A DNA stretch of 64,000 nt from Artemisia argyi (taxonomy: Eukaryota > Streptophyta > Magnoliopsida > Asterales > Asteraceae): assembly GCA_030686995.1 (NCBI GenBank), contig CM060687.1, positions 172,403,090 through 172,467,089 on the forward strand. The letters run 5' to 3'. The notes below the pieces were generated by a model, which saw only the letters and a list, made by a program, of their open reading frames with translations, searched no databases and was not told where the DNA came from. The first letter of the stretch is position 1, and each line of letters begins with the position of its first letter. This document shows, piece after piece, positions 26,894 to 41,000 of the stretch. The position numbers were made by a program, and so were the translations under genes.

Positions 26894-27814
26894 AATTAGT
26901 GAGGGTTTATTTAATGAAAAATATGGGTTTATTTAGGGGGCCCATTAATATTTGTCCATTTTAAATAAATTTGTATATTAGTGAGGGTTTATATAATTTT
27001 TTTTAGCATAAGGTTATTGAGGGATAATAAATTTATATAACGAGTAAGGGTTACCATATTTGAAAAACATTAATATTATTATGTTAATAATATTTTTAAA
27101 AGAAATAAAAAGGTAAGTTGAGTGTTACGATTTGCAAAACGAATTCGTGATTGAGACATGCAAAAATTTATCGAGTTTAATCAATGAATTAGATTAAACA
27201 TTTATATATACCATATAATTAACAAACATATATCTATTTTTAATATATCATGAATGGCAACTAACCAAATAATTAATAATTGGTATACATACCGTTCATA
27301 TAAATTCATTAATTATTTATAGTGCACACGCAATATAAATGATACGACTTAAAAAAATAAAAATATTTGCATCATAACAATCTCACATACAAACGCATTT
27401 TAATGTTAAGCAGAGACAAATTATACTAGCAAGAGCCCATGTATTGCAATGAGCTAAAATATATACACTGTAGTTAATATCGTAAATAATTATAAAATGT
27501 TGGACAAGCACCTTTTTTTTTCTTCAAATGAAAAACAGAGAGGTAAACAAATAATACAAAGAAGTAATAATAATAATAATAATTTAGATGACAATAAATT
27601 TGACTATATTATACAATCAAGAGAAATTTTATATCTTTGAAGTTTGTAAAGCAATATGGACAATTCAACATATAATCTAATCATGCAATACACATAAACA
27701 CGGCATGTATTTCATATCTTTGGAGTTTTGAAAACTTGAAATTTAAAGTAAACTTACTTTCAAGGAAATAAAACTTACAAGATCGAGCGTGCTAATAATG
27801 TGTTGTATAACAAC
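26894..27814. other. AT-rich intergenic, nothing recognised
   Basis: Only a short (TAA)n run near 27566-27582. No gene or element ends seen. Confidence 0.4.
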
Positions 27815-28384
27815 GAGTCTATAACAACCCACAAAACCCCATTACTATCATTCCCATTACAAATACATATGGTAGGTATTTCACAGGTAAATTTTTGCTT
27901 TTTATGTGCATTATTACTTGCATGACTCACTAGACCTGCTCACGTATCTACACAAGCCAAATAACTGAACACTCACATCCTAGAAACCCCAGGTATGTCA
28001 AGCATAAAATCATAACAACACCATAATAAGTAATACACCAATCTAAAACACTAAATATAACACAAAACCCTAATAAACCCTAAACTAAAACTTAAGTAGG
28101 ATTATGTGCTTATCTGAACCTATATGCTTAGTTTTACTAGTTTGAAAGTATCCAACGCTTAAGTATGAGTTTCTTTAGGAACATTAGGATATCTTAGAAC
28201 CCTTAGGTAATTAGTGAAACCCTTTAGAACTTAGGTATAAACCCCCTAAACCCTAAACCATAACTAGGTCATAGGTAACTAGAATTAGGTTTAAACCCTC
28301 CCAAAACTTCGCCATAGGTCACTACCACTTAGTATAAGACTTTTAGAACTTAGGTATAGTTATTAGATACCCTTAGGACACTAA

Positions 28385-29829
28385 TGATACGTGGGAATCG
28401 TACCAGGCTTTACCTCTCGAGGTATCTCAAGAAGCTTACAACCCCCACCAGGCAGTGTACCTGATCGTTCTAGTATAGTATAGTAACAAGTACCGGGGGA
28501 TTGATCGTTCAACTCAGGAATAGTGTCGCTAGGATTAGAAAGTCTCCTAAACTAAGTCTAAAGGTGAGGGATGATTCTTTTTTGTATTTTTATGTTTTAT
28601 GAAAGCAAATAAAATCTCGGTTTTTGGAAGAGTGGGCGGAATTAATTGCTAGCCAACTAACCCAATAACTAAAGATGCAATCAAAATAAAATAACAAAAA
28701 TGAAATGAAACTAATTATACTAATGTGGTGTAACAATAATAGGGAACGTTGTGTTTACTTAGGTTTCATTACTCCCTAGATATCTTTTACATGTTGATAG
28801 CTTGTTACAATTGCATAGATGACGGGTCGTATTCCTTAATATTAGTCGTAGGGCCGTGTACAATATTCCATAACTCTATAGGATCCTACTTCACTCCTAT
28901 GTCGAGCCGTTAGAAGCTCCTAACATGGGATCATTAGAATTCTCCTACGCATTAAATACAACCAAAACTCATAGTACACCTCTGATCATGTTTCTTAAGA
29001 CGTTCAAGCATGTTACCAATGGAAGTCTGCTAGTTTTCTTAAGCCTAACATCGAATACAATCATCCGTAACAACTATAAACAAACAATCAACCCATAATT
29101 AACATCTAGGTATCACTACATCTAAGCAAACACAAGAGAGATCTAGCCAAGTATGTTAAATTGAAGACAAGTGTAAGATATATTAAAACAACACATAGAC
29201 ATATTGATTGAATTGAAAGAGTACTTATCTCAAATTAACATGAAAGGTTTTAAACGGTAAAAACCCTTGAAAAAGCTCTGAAAATCGAACTAGGGTTTTT
29301 CTCCAAAGTTGCACCCTAAAAGTTACACACTAATGAATAAAAATTGGAAAACTATGTATAGATTTTACAGGATGACGACATCAAGAAGAAATCTGTGACG
29401 CCGTCAACTCGCCGCCTATAATGAAATCGGATTACCTAGATCCACTTTTGACGCTCTCATGTGTAAAGTTGTTCTGGGCCGTCACTAATATTTGGACCAT
29501 GATGGCCTAGGGTGACGCCGTCATCTCCTTAGTACAAAACTTTCTGGATCGTCACGTGTATCATCCACTTCCACCTCTTGTATTACTCTTGACGCCGTCA
29601 TGAAGGATCAAGTGACGCCGTTAGGTACTGTTCCCAGCAAGGAAAATTAAGACTTTGCCGTTTTCTTCACTTTTATGCTCCAAAAACGTCCAAAATGCTT
29701 CCTTTTCCAAATTTCACTCCAAAAGTACCTAAAATGACAAAAGGAACAATTTAGGACAATATTTGATCAAATAATCTCGACTTCGGGCTTAAATGACCCC
29801 CTAAAAACGGTTCATTTTTCGCCTCATCA
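28385..29829 (-). repeat. 3' LTR of minus-strand Athila-like element
   Basis: 1445 bp, aligned end to end with 36029-37472. Contains several TGACGCCGTCA copies in its second half (29396, 29513, 29590). Confidence 0.88.
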
Positions 29830-32391
29830 AATACCCTTACACTTGATATTTGCTTGTCCTCAAGCAAATGCGCTTTTATTCTAATCAAAATACAAGTTAG
29901 GGGTCATTTAACACTAATATAAAAGTAATTACAACAAATAATCGTTCCACTAAAGACCAAAGACAAGCACGGAGGTCATACACTAGCACCTCACAAATAG
30001 TATTTAGATACTCACATCTCTCGTGTGTAATAAGGTATATATCACAATAAGGAAATGGAAAACATCTCTCACTACCTGTCATAACAAAATAGCTTACCAT
30101 AGGCTTGGGAAAGAATCAAACCTCCACCACTTGGCGTAAGCACCTAGGATAAACTATCAAAGAGCTCTTTCAAAGGGTTATAACGTTAGGTGTAGGGATA
30201 TGGAATACACGGTTATGTTGGATAAAGGCAATATTTACTGGTGGCGAGTTAATCATCTTGGTTAATTACATGTACAATATGGCGTTGCTAAGCCAAGACT
30301 AGACTCGACTTAAGCTAATAAATGAAAAATAACAAAAACACATAAAACAAACATAGAATGAAACGGGATGGTAGTCCGTATGTTTTTTCTCCTTTCTTTT
30401 TCTATTTTCTTTTTCTTAATTTTTTCGATTTTTTTTTTTTTTTTTTTTTTTGCCCTACCATCCAAAATAATACATCATAGCGAATGTACATTCCCCTTAC
30501 ACTTGAATTTTTACATACTTTACAATAAACTAATCTAATGACTCGAATTAAGATAATCAAAACACTTTGAGTACTTTTTAAGATTAACGCATATATGGGG
30601 GGTAATATATGATGTTCTTCCCCATTACTCCAAAACACAATTACTTTACCCATGAGTCCCAATCGTCCCAAAACAATATGTACAAGAAATGACTCGACTT
30701 AGCAACCATGTAATCAATTAGATAATTAACTAAGGGTTTAAACAAATAACAATAATGTACTAAAGATGAGTGCATACACGGAAGGCTAAGGCGATTTGGT
30801 TGCACATTTGGGTGGGTTGTAACAAATTCTTCCTTTAAGTAAGATGCTTAAAGTTAGAAACGAAAAGATAGGCTCGGAGGGGTGTACTAGGGGTTTCGTG
30901 TACTAAAAATGAGTACAACGCTAATGGTGTGGGAAAAATTAATTGACTTTACTAGCCAAGTAATATGAATTAAATGGTCAAGTAATTATGATACGGGTTT
31001 AACACAAGGGTGATCCTAATGCCTCTTATCATGTAGTAAATCCTACTACACGAATGTAGTCTCACTAGCGGTCTCGGGATGCATCACTAACGCAAGTTCT
31101 AGAATCTAAATGCTACCGGTACACTCATAAGCACTAATAGTAAATGCTTTTCCTATCAAATCTAAAGGCGAACCTCACATATTTGGGTGGAAAATTTTTC
31201 TGAATAGTACGGTTTCGTGCTAGTCATACAACTCCTATCCATGAAACGCTTGTTAAGGCTAAAGTTTCACTCCTAAATGTTGTAAAAAATTTTAAATTTG
31301 GCGCTAAAATTACACTAACAAGTATTTCTCTTAGTTTTATTACACACCTACCATCAAACAAACAAACTCAAGTGCAATTGCATCCTATAAGGTATCATCA
31401 TTTACCCTCCCCTTACACTTAGGATGAACATTGTCCCCAATGTTCAATTAAATAATGTAAAAGTGAAATAGGTAAAAGAATGAAAGCAAAAACTCCCCTG
31501 ATTCGTTCGGTGTGGATAGTGTGGTAACAAGGTTAGATCTTCCTCCAAGAAAATGAACATTCAAAGCTTCCCTTCCAGAAAAATAAATCATCTTCTTGTC
31601 ATACGTAACCTGTTAAACCTGAGAAAACAAACAAGGCAACCTCGCATAAAGAAAACAAACAAGGCAACCTCGCGTAAAATCGGCGGCAATCTATATATAC
31701 TAACAAGTCCTAGAAAACAAATTAAGATATAATGCTTGTGGAATGAATGTTTGCAGATTTCCTGGAGTTTATAAAACTAAAGAATTAACAAAAACTTTAG
31801 GACTCCGTTAGAAAAACAAAACTCGCAAAATTTCCAGAATTTTACACATGACGCCGTCAAGAATTAATTCATGACGCCGTCAGAAGTGAGCTGCAGAAAT
31901 CTTTACGTTAAGTTTCCAGAAAATTTCTGGAAAACCTTATGTCCTACTTCCTGGAAAATCCTGCAAAACATCATTATGACTCGATACAAGCATTTGACTC
32001 TAACAAATACTAATATACATGTTCATTTAATATTGTGGCGAATCAAGATCAATTTCGTTTTTAAAACAAATTTAGGGTTTCCCCTTACACTTATCTTTTG
32101 CAAAATACCTTTATATGAAGTTAAGACGAAGTTAAACGACAAAATAAAGCATTCACAATTTAGTTTGAAACATGACCTACCAACAATAAAAACAAAGCAT
32201 GCATACGGAAGCAAATATCAATCAAACAAATAAAAATAAAGCTGAAAAATTTAACAACCATGAAATTAAAATCCTACATGCATAAAAACGAAAATAAATA
32301 AAAAGTATCCAAGGCCAACAGAGGCCACATCCTAAATTATTACAAGAGAAATTATTTAAGAGCGTCCAAAGATCACAAATAACAAGACAAA
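29830..32391 (-). other. Non-coding 3' part of the Athila-like internal region
   Basis: No supportable coding frame. It holds a pyrimidine-rich stretch (30386-30452, ending in a T-run) and two TGACGCCGTCA copies at 31849 and 31872. Beside the 3' LTR is a minus-strand purine tract (AAGTGTAAGGG, about 29833-29843) of the kind that primes plus-strand synthesis in this branch. Confidence 0.55.
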
Positions 32392-33693
32392 TCACTGGGG
32401 AGGGGGACCATAGCGGTAATCATAGCCAGGAGGGAGGTGCCCGGTGTACCCATAGGGAGGGTAGTCCATCTCACGACCAGGGAATGGGTCGATCTGCAAC
32501 TGAGGCTCAATGTGATCACGGGTCGAAAGATGCTGTATCTGGCGGAGGGTGTGATCATACATCCAGTCAAATCTATGGTCAGTGGTGGTTCGCCATGCGT
32601 CCACCTGACCCATCCAAGCCCCCTGATGCGCCTGCCAATCTCCCCGACCCACGTGTCGGTAATAATCCGCAGACCCAACGTCATAATCCCCATAATGTGG
32701 CTGCTGGGGTACACCCTCATCATCATCCTCATCATCCTCAGCACCCGCCGGTCCTCCCACAACATACCAAGTAAAGGACCCATCCCCCAGCTCCATCACA
32801 ATACTCATCTGCCTGAGGGACTTGGCCCTCACCACCGTACATGCCCCACAGTCGCTCAGGTACCCCATAACCTCCGGCACAAGGATCCCATATGAATGAT
32901 CCTGGCGGGTCACAAACATCCCTCCATAAAGCTTGTCACCATCCCTCTCCCCCACACTAGTCTTCAGATAGCTCGCTACCCAGAATGGGATGTTACAGTA
33001 TACATCCGCTGAAAACAAAGTGTACAGGTAGAAAAGGTCTGAAGCAGTGACACGGTGAGTAGTGCCATGGCGTCCCGACAAAATGTAGGTGATGCATCTG
33101 TGGGCTAGCCTGATCATAGGGTCCCTAATGGAGGCCGCCCCAATGGTCGATGTATATACACCATTCCCAATAATTGGCCAGATCATGGAACACCTCAACT
33201 CATTCCTCATTGTCTCCCCATTCATCAGCCTCTGCATAAAACCACCCTGAACAGCCTCCTCCTGAGTATGCAAGCCTAATCTCCACCCAAACTCAGTAAC
33301 CAAGCACGACCTAAGCTCTCCCCCAGCCTAAAATAGATGGTGGTATCCCCCCATATCTGTCTTAGCCTCAGCCAAATCGAAGTGAAGAGTAGCAAAGAAC
33401 TCCCTTACCAACTCACTATAAACCGTTTCCGTCATCCTAAACAACCTTTCCCATTGAGGACCCGTGAATGCATCAGTTTGGATCCTCCTAAGGAAATCGC
33501 CCTCAAGGCCCTGGGACCTCAAAAAGTCCCAATCAATCACTGCCCCTGCATCAATATGGTGATAGAGTAGTTCCGCATATTTGGTTGTAGAAGCGTCATT
33601 ATTAAACTCACTCCAACTATGGACCAAGTCACCATAGTTCACACGTTGGGACCTTGATGAACTTCCTCGGTGTTGTCGGGTGCGCTTGCTCAT
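32392..33693 (-). pseudogene. Athila-type accessory ORF, one in-frame stop
   Basis: About 433 codons from ATG at 33691-33693 (basic, Ser/Arg-rich start MSKRTRQHRGSSSRSQR) to the stop at 32392-32394, interrupted by one TAG at 33328-33330; the frame continues unchanged 24 bases later. The middle, including the stretch around LAHRCITYILSGR and FSADVYCNIPFWVASYL, resembles the ORF known as Athila ORF-1 in plant retrotransposons, as far as I recall. The C-terminal third is acidic (AEDDEDDDEG) and then Tyr/Pro/Gly-rich. Its biochemical role is not known to me. It sits directly downstream of gag, where pol should be. The otherwise open frame suggests fairly recent loss. Confidence 0.65.
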
Positions 33694-34389
33694 TTTCCTG
33701 GAAAAAGATGGAATGGAACGGAAATGGTTAGAATGAGAGTTTTACGAAGTTATGCTGTCAGACCCATCTGATGCCGTCAGGAAATAGAACCCGACGCCGT
33801 CAGACCTAGCCGAGATTAAACCATGCAATTACAAGGGAAAAATCAATTTTCAAACTCTAAACCCATGACCCAAACACCCCTTTTTGCAGAAAACATGGGT
33901 GGGAGATCAAAAAATCCGTGGTGTAAAAGATTTTTCCGCAATTGACTCATGATTCAAATCAACCACAACTACCTAATGCTTAACTCATGATTACAAAACA
34001 CCTAAGGAAGGGCATTACGAGTTCTAAAAATGGATCAATGTTAGGGTTTCGGATGATGGGGGTTTTCAAAATTGGTAGGTCCTAAGGATAATTGAACGAA
34101 TAAGGATGAAGAAAAGTTACTTACCACGTGGAAATCGGTCCCGGAAGATGTCGGATTTGACCTTGAAGATTCGGAGGTGGAGTAGCACTTGGGTATAGTT
34201 TGTGGGGTATGGGTTGAAAGTGATGGAAATGGGGTTATTATTGCTGAGAATGCGAGGTGACGGCGTCAAGAGTAAAATCTGACGCCGTTAGATGCCCGTT
34301 TTATGAGTACTTAGTGACAATTTCAAATTCAGTCCCTGCACTATTGTGGGAAGCTAATCAAAGGTATGAACTATGAGTAGCCATTCCCG

Positions 34390-35860
34390 TTAGTGAAGTC
34401 CACTAGGGTCAAACATTTTGTTACTGTCACGAAGTGAGGTGTGGTTATGAATAGGGATGGTCAAAATTCCGCTTAGGTTGTGATCTTCATATTGGTAAAC
34501 GGTGGGTACAGGAAGGAGTTGTTCCATAGAGGTTTCTGAAGCTGCGGTGTTTCTGAGGTGCAACCTCTTCACACCGAGTTTAAAACTAAAGGAACGTTTC
34601 TTATGCAAATTGGGAAGCGTGACTTGCAAACTCCCAACAAAGATGTTATGAAATTGCAAGTTCTTTTCTTCCTGAGGATGCCCATAGAAGTAAGGGGTAA
34701 TTGAAGGTGAAGCACTTGGAGGGGGTTTTCCATTATCCTCTCCGTCACACACCAAAGGAGTTGGGAGTTCAAAGATTTTTTCGATTTTTCGTGGTGTGGA
34801 TTTTTTCCTAATCTTCTCCTTAATTCTTGATATGAATTTATCAGCTGAGTTCATAAAAGCATTACGAGTGCTTTCCATGCGAGTTTCTAAGTGCCGAATC
34901 TGTTTCTCCTGATTATTCATGAAGCTTACCATTATCCCTTCAAACTCCTCTTTTCGTGAACATTCAGGAAAATTGTATTTGCTAATTACACTCACATGTC
35001 TATCAGGACTCATTGCGGTTTTAACTGCAGGCATTTCAACCCTCATCAATTCTTTAACCTGCCTCTCGATATTTTCCAATAATCGTTCTTGGGTAGCGTT
35101 TACGTAATCAAGACTTCCTTCTCTTGAAAACGTCGGATCCTCCCATCCTTCTTCTTCGTATTGTGCTAACCCCTCAAGAACTTCCCAGCATTTATCAATG
35201 CTAAGTCTGTTTAGTCTACCATTGGCTGCGTAATCTATGGACCTTCTAATTTGATAATTAACTTTATCGTAAAAGATTTGAATTTGGAGCCATGGTTCTA
35301 TGCCATGATGAGGGACTTTTTGGAGTAGGTCCTTGTATCGAGTCCATGCTTCATAGAAGGTTTCATCTTGATGTTTTTGGAACATCAAGATATCATTTCT
35401 AAGCTTGGTAGTTCTCCCCGGTGGGAAAAATTGAGCAAGGAAACGAGTGGTGAGATCATCCCATGAGGTGATGGATCCCGCGGGTAAACGTTTAAGCCAT
35501 TGACTAGCTTGATCACGTAGAGAGAATTAGAATAGGCGTAATCGGGTCAACTCTCTAGTTGTAACATCAAGGTCTATAGAATCTACAATTTTAAGGAAAT
35601 CCTTGAGATGTTGATTAGGATCTTCGGAATGAAGTCCATGGAATGCACATCCGCTTTGCACCAACCGGATGGTGTCAGATCACAAGGGGACACATTGGCT
35701 CCTTGAGTGAGCTCAATAGTGTTTCGATTGCCTTGGTGGCTAGGACGGGAATACTCTCCTAAGGTTCGGGGACTAAGAGGTTGGTTTGCTAGTGGTGGGT
35801 TTTGTGGGTGGTTTTGTTGTGGTGGGTTGATGGGTTCAAAGATGTTACCACCTTCCATGA
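34390..35860 (-). pseudogene. Broken gag of minus-strand Athila-like element
   Basis: Minus-strand gag starting MEGGNIFEPINPPQQNH at about 35858, the N-terminal leader type common in this branch. The conserved capsid-like segment downstream reads DETFYEAWTRYKDLLQ and then CPHHGI-type VPHHGIEPWLQIQIFY (35290-35380), matching the Retrotrans_gag family. Two breaks: a frameshift at about 35640-35670, and a TAA at 35527-35529 inside the LFxFSLRDQ region. From there the frame is open to 34390. No zinc knuckle is seen in the C-terminal part. Confidence 0.75.
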
Positions 35861-36003
35861 TGTTGGATGGTAAAGGTTATGACCAAAGACACGAAGAAAT
35901 AAGATAGACTAAAGAAAACCTAAAAATAAAAATAAAATCTTACTAGAAAGGAATCTAGCAAGTAGACCTAATAAAAAGAAATCCTAACCTAGACAATAAC
36001 TAT

Positions 36004-36022
36004 TCCCCGGGCTGCGGCGCCA
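36004..36022 (-). other. Primer binding site of minus-strand Athila-like element
   Basis: Minus strand reads TGGCGCCGCAGCCCGGGGA, six bases inside the 5' LTR boundary. It resembles the TGGCGCCGTTGCCGGGGA site (tRNA-Asp type) usual in Athila elements. Confidence 0.72.
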
Positions 36023-36028
36023 AAAACT

Positions 36029-37472
36029 TGATACGTGGGAATCGCACCAGGCTTTACCTCTCGAGGGATCTCGAGAATCTTACAACCCCCACTAGGCAGT
36101 GTACCTGACCGTTGTAGTATAGTATAGTGACAAATACCGGGGGATTGATCGTTCAACTCAAGAACAGTGTCGCTAGGATTAGAAAGTCTCCTAAACTAAG
36201 TCTAAAGGTGAGGGATGATTCTTTTTTGTATTTGTATGTTTTATGAAAGCAAATAAAATCTCGGTTTTTGGAAGAGTGGACGGAATTAGTTGCTAGCCAA
36301 CTAACCCAATAACTAAAGATGCAATCAAAATAAAATAACAAAAATGAAATGAAACTAATTATACTAATTTGGTGTAACAATAATGGGGAAAGTTGTGTTT
36401 ACTTAGGTTTCATTACTCCCTAGATATCTTTTACAGGTTGATAGCTTGTTACAATTGCATGGATGACGGGTCGTATTCCTTAATACTAGTCGTAGGGCCG
36501 TGTACAATATTCCCTAACTCTATAGGATCCTACTTCACTCCTATGTCGAGCCGTTAGAAGCTCCTAACATGGGATCATTAGAATTCTCCTACGCATTAAA
36601 TACAACCAAAAATCATAGTACACCTCTGATCATGTTTCTTAAGACGTTCAAGCATGTTACCAATGGAAGTCTGCTAGTTTTCTTAAGCCTAGCATCGAAT
36701 ACAATCATCCGTAACAACTATAAACAAACAATCAACCCATAATTAACATCTAGGTTTCACTACATCTAAGCAAACACAAGAGAGATCTAGCCAAGCATGT
36801 TAAATTGAAGACAAGTGTAAGATATATTCAAACAACACATAGAGATATTGATTGAATTGAAAGAGTACTTATCTCAAATTGACATAAAGGTTTCAAAGGG
36901 TAAAAACCCTTGAAAAATCTGTGAAAATTGGACTAGGGTTTTTCTCCAAAGTTGCACCCTAAAAGTTACACACTAATGAATGAAAATTGGAAAACTATAT
37001 ATAGATTTTATAGGATGACGGTGTCAAGAAGAAATCTGTGACGCCGTCAACTCGTCGCCCATAATGAAATCGGATTGCCTAGATCCACTTTTGACGCCGT
37101 CATGTGTAAAGTTGTTCTGGGCCGTCACTAATATTTGGACCATGACGGCCTAGGGTGACGTCGTCATCTCCTTAGTACAAAACTTTCTGGATCGTCACGT
37201 GTATCATCCACTTCCACCTCTTGTATTACTCTTGACGCCGTCATTAAGGATCAAGTGACACCGTCAGGTACTGTTCCCAGCAAGGAAAATTAAGACTTTG
37301 CCGTTTTTTTCACTTTTATGCTCCAAAAATGTCCAAAATGCTTCCTTTTCCAGATTTCACTCCAAAAGTACCTAAAATGATAAAAGGAACGATTTAGGGC
37401 AATATTTGATCAAATAATCTCGACTTCGGGCTTAAATGACCCCCTAAAAATGGTTCATTTTTCGCCTCATCA
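36029..37472 (-). repeat. 5' LTR of minus-strand Athila-like element
   Basis: 1444 bp, TGATACGTGGG to CTCATCA on the plus strand. Carries TGACGCCGTCA at 37039, 37092 and 37243 and one-base variants. Confidence 0.88.
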
Positions 37473-38002
37473 ACTAACTTAGGCACAAAACCATTGGAAA
37501 AACCCTACTCTCTCACTAAACACACTTAGGTCATTTAGGTCACAAAACTAGGTCAAACCTTCCCAAAACATTCCCATAGGTTATCCACACTTAGAATAAA
37601 CCCTTTTGCGTCTTAGGATTGGTCACTAGACACACTTAGGAACTTAGTTTAGGCACCAAACCTTAGGTTAGACTTAAAACTTAAAACAAGTAAAACTAGG
37701 TCAAAATTAGTAAAAACTTAAACCTAAGCACCTCAAGTAACCAACCTAGCACCTAGATTACTCCAAGCTAGCACCCTAGCGCCTCACAAGCACCCAAGCA
37801 AGGAGGTGCATCACCTCCTTGTCACCATTTCTAGCCCGCAGCTTCATCTCCTCCACAAGAAACCCTAACCGCCTATAGCTTAGCCTTGTCACCATAGTAG
37901 CTCTCCTTACTCAGACCTAGCTTGTCCTAGCCACTCTCCCTCCTCCTTACAAGTTGGAACACAACCATGCTAAGTATACTTGGCCTCCAATCCAACTGAG
38001 CC

Positions 38003-38010
38003 TATAAATA
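38003..38010 (+). promoter_or_regulatory. TATA box candidate of the solo LTR
   Basis: CCTATAAATACC, the same word as in RT3 (CCCTATAAATACC). RT2 inserted about 60 bases downstream, so any transcript from this promoter now enters RT2 in antisense. Confidence 0.55.
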
Positions 38011-38068
38011 CCCCGCCTTACCCTCACCATTCAACTCACACCTTCACACACTTCTTTATCACACATAT

Positions 38069-41000
38069 TGTAACACCCCCAAAATACCGCAGCGGAAGAC
38101 TGTGTCATTGGGATGCTACTTCAGGGCACAAAGTACAAGATATAGAAAACGAACTCTAAATGAGACGTTTTTGAAAAGTTACCATTCGAATTGATAAAAG
38201 TCATAGTTTACAAAACAAAGATCCCAAAGTAGAATAATACATAAGTTTTTAAAGTATGTCGAATGGTAAACGATAAAAATGAAAGTCTCCAAAAGCATGC
38301 CCTAAGACTCTCAGCTCCACACACCTGCTATCGCCTTTCTAACCTGAGATAAACATGCTTAAAAGTGTCAACACAAAGGTTGGTGAGTTCATAGAGTTTG
38401 TCTTAATGCAGTTGAAAAAGCTTATAAAGAATGTTCACACAGCAAAGGCATCGTAAATCCACTCAGTTGCAAGTCCCGTCATAAGAGACTTGTAACCTGT
38501 GTGTTCACAACCCACTGCTACAATGTATAGTATGAGTAAGATATGTATAAGTTCATAACAACAGTTTAGCAATTAGTAGTGAGTCTACACTTCATCTCCG
38601 AAGACCTCACCTAAGTATGTATACTTCCATGGTTGTGCCCAGAACCTTAATCTGGGGCCATAAGAAGTATGTATGTTTCCATGGTAGTGCCCAGAACTAA
38701 ATCTGGGGCCATTGGAAGTATGTATGTATGTATCCATCACAGTTTAGTATAACACAGTTAAGTATAACACAATCGCGTATGTATGACATCAAGTGTAATG
38801 TAATCAAGTATAAATGTTATGTGAATCTGTACAAGTAAGCAAGTAGTAGCATGTATCTCCCCCAAAGAGTTGATAAAACAATTAAAAAGTAGGGGCTATG
38901 ACTCACCTCGAAGTAATAGTACAATGCAACGGAAAGTTAAGGACAACAATGCACGGTTATCTGCCGCAACCTAAAATGAATGATGAATGATCTCATTTAG
39001 ATCACCAAATGATGTTATGAATGTCCATGCTCATGTTTCTATACCACTCTAGTCTTTGGAAAAACACTTGTGTTATCAAAAATATATAATCCAAGAATTT
39101 GGAAAAATATTGCTATTAGAAAATATAATAAGCTAGTTGTAATATATATATACTCATATATATATATCGTATGTTTCTATGTTAGCGTTGAAATCCTCGG
39201 GTTGTAATCTTTGTAATATCGCCTTGAAATGATGAAAACATACTTGTAATAACTAATACTACATTAGTTATAAAGCTCGGTACTTGATATTACTTCTAGC
39301 TCAAAAATGTACTTCGTAGTTTTTGCGCCAAATTTAATAAAAGCTGTCAAATATAAAGTGGTTTTAGCCGATATTCAAACGTGTATATCTTTGTCGTTAC
39401 TTGTCCGTTTTACTTGTTCTTTATGTCCACGGTTTCGTCTTAGTATATAGTAATATATTTTGGAAAGCTCGGCTCCTCCGGGTTACGTCTAAAGTCTCTT
39501 TTTGTCCAATGAAAAACGTCCAACAGCATACATTTTCAGAAAAATACTTTTCGTCTACAATCTTGCAAAAATCATAACTCCTTCGTTATAGACTCTTTTT
39601 AATCCGTTCTTTCGCCTACGGATTCGTTTTTGAAAGTATTTTCTAAAAATTTTGCCAAAGTTTCCTTGGTGTTTACTGATTTTCCAGAAAATAACAAAAT
39701 GGGACAGCATGTCTAAAATAGGTTCCAAATCAAGTTTTCAAGGTTTATAACTAATTTCTAACATCACCAAACCTCTTGTAATCACCACATAGCTAATCTA
39801 ATCCTACCATACACCTTCTTAGGGTGCCATGGACTCCTAACCAAGTTATTATAGCAAGGGGATTCATAAATAAAAAGTTAGGGTTTGTATGTTCCATTTT
39901 TGACAAAATAAATGGTGGTATAGCTAGTTGTACATGGTTTTTAGCATGGAAAACATGTAATACATGTAAAAATAAGATGATCCATGAAAAAATAAAGTTG
40001 ATAACTTACTTGATAAAATGAGATGATTATTGGATGATTATGCTTGATGTTCTTGTGTTTTTGTTGCTTGATTCTTGATTAGGCTTGTAAAATGAACAAG
40101 TTTAGTGTTTTACTTTATGAAAAATGATCACTTGATCATGGAGATCAATTATGGGTCGTGGTTATGGAGAGGAAATGGAAGAGAAAGATGAAAATTGTTC
40201 TTAGTTAAAAAGTGAGATTATGATTTTGTGTTTTTGGTAAAGTATGGTTTATAAGGTTTATTAGTAAAATATAGTTAAGTTAATGCTAGGGGTTAAAAGG
40301 GTGTCTCATGGGCCGGTTTTCAAAGGGTAGGAGGGGGGGTAGGGTGCTTGTGATTTAATTAGAAAACCTAGTGTATCGTTAAGTGTTATTACGTGTTATT
40401 CGTTAAAATCGGGTACCGGGTTTAATAGCAATAAACGTTCACAAAGTTAACCGGGATGAAAATAATGTTATAATAATGTTAAAAACATATTAAAAATATG
40501 TGGGGTACATTTACTGAGTGATCGGGTGATTATTGTTTAGTTTTCACGAAAACCGTCGTTATATTCATACGCGTACGTTATAAATAAAATAAATTTCCAA
40601 AATACTGGGTAACTGAATGTTATAACTTTTATGATGTTAAAATGGATATAAAAATATGTCGGGACCATTGTGGGAATATTTAGATATATTCGTCGTGTAT
40701 AAACCGGGTGTTAACGTTTATTATAAATACTTATACGTAAAAACGTTAAATGTACTGAATATTGTAATTTGAAAATCCTGAGAGTGGTATAACATGAAAA
40801 TGCTGTTATGATGATATGCAGACTATCTCCAGTCCGTATGCAGTGTTCTCAACACTAATGAAATGAATTCGCACCTAAACCAATCCGGTTACGCGAATTT
40901 GAATACCCGTAAACTAAATTTACGATGAAATGAGTAATGCAAGTGAATAGTGAAAACTTTTCCGTAAATGAATAGTGTTTAGTGAATAGTAAATTTCCCA

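Larger units (their letters stand above)
28385..37472 (-). mobile_element. Athila-like Ty3/gypsy element without pol, minus strand
   Basis: LTRs begin TGATACGTGGGAATC and end CGCCTCATCA as read on the plus strand, with duplication ACTAA at 28380-28384 and 37473-37477. On the minus strand the order is 5' LTR (36029-37472), primer binding site, broken gag, a second open frame, long non-coding stretch, 3' LTR (28385-29829). The gag type and the TGGCGCCG primer site place it in the Athila/Tat branch. Only about 700 bases separate gag from the next frame, so protease, RT and integrase are absent. The LTRs differ at many positions, so it is older than RT2. Confidence 0.86.

Noticed and set aside
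32373..32895. Frames on both strands overlapping the Athila accessory ORF
   Set aside because: Shadows of the 32392-33693 minus-strand frame, which alone has a consistent extended reading.
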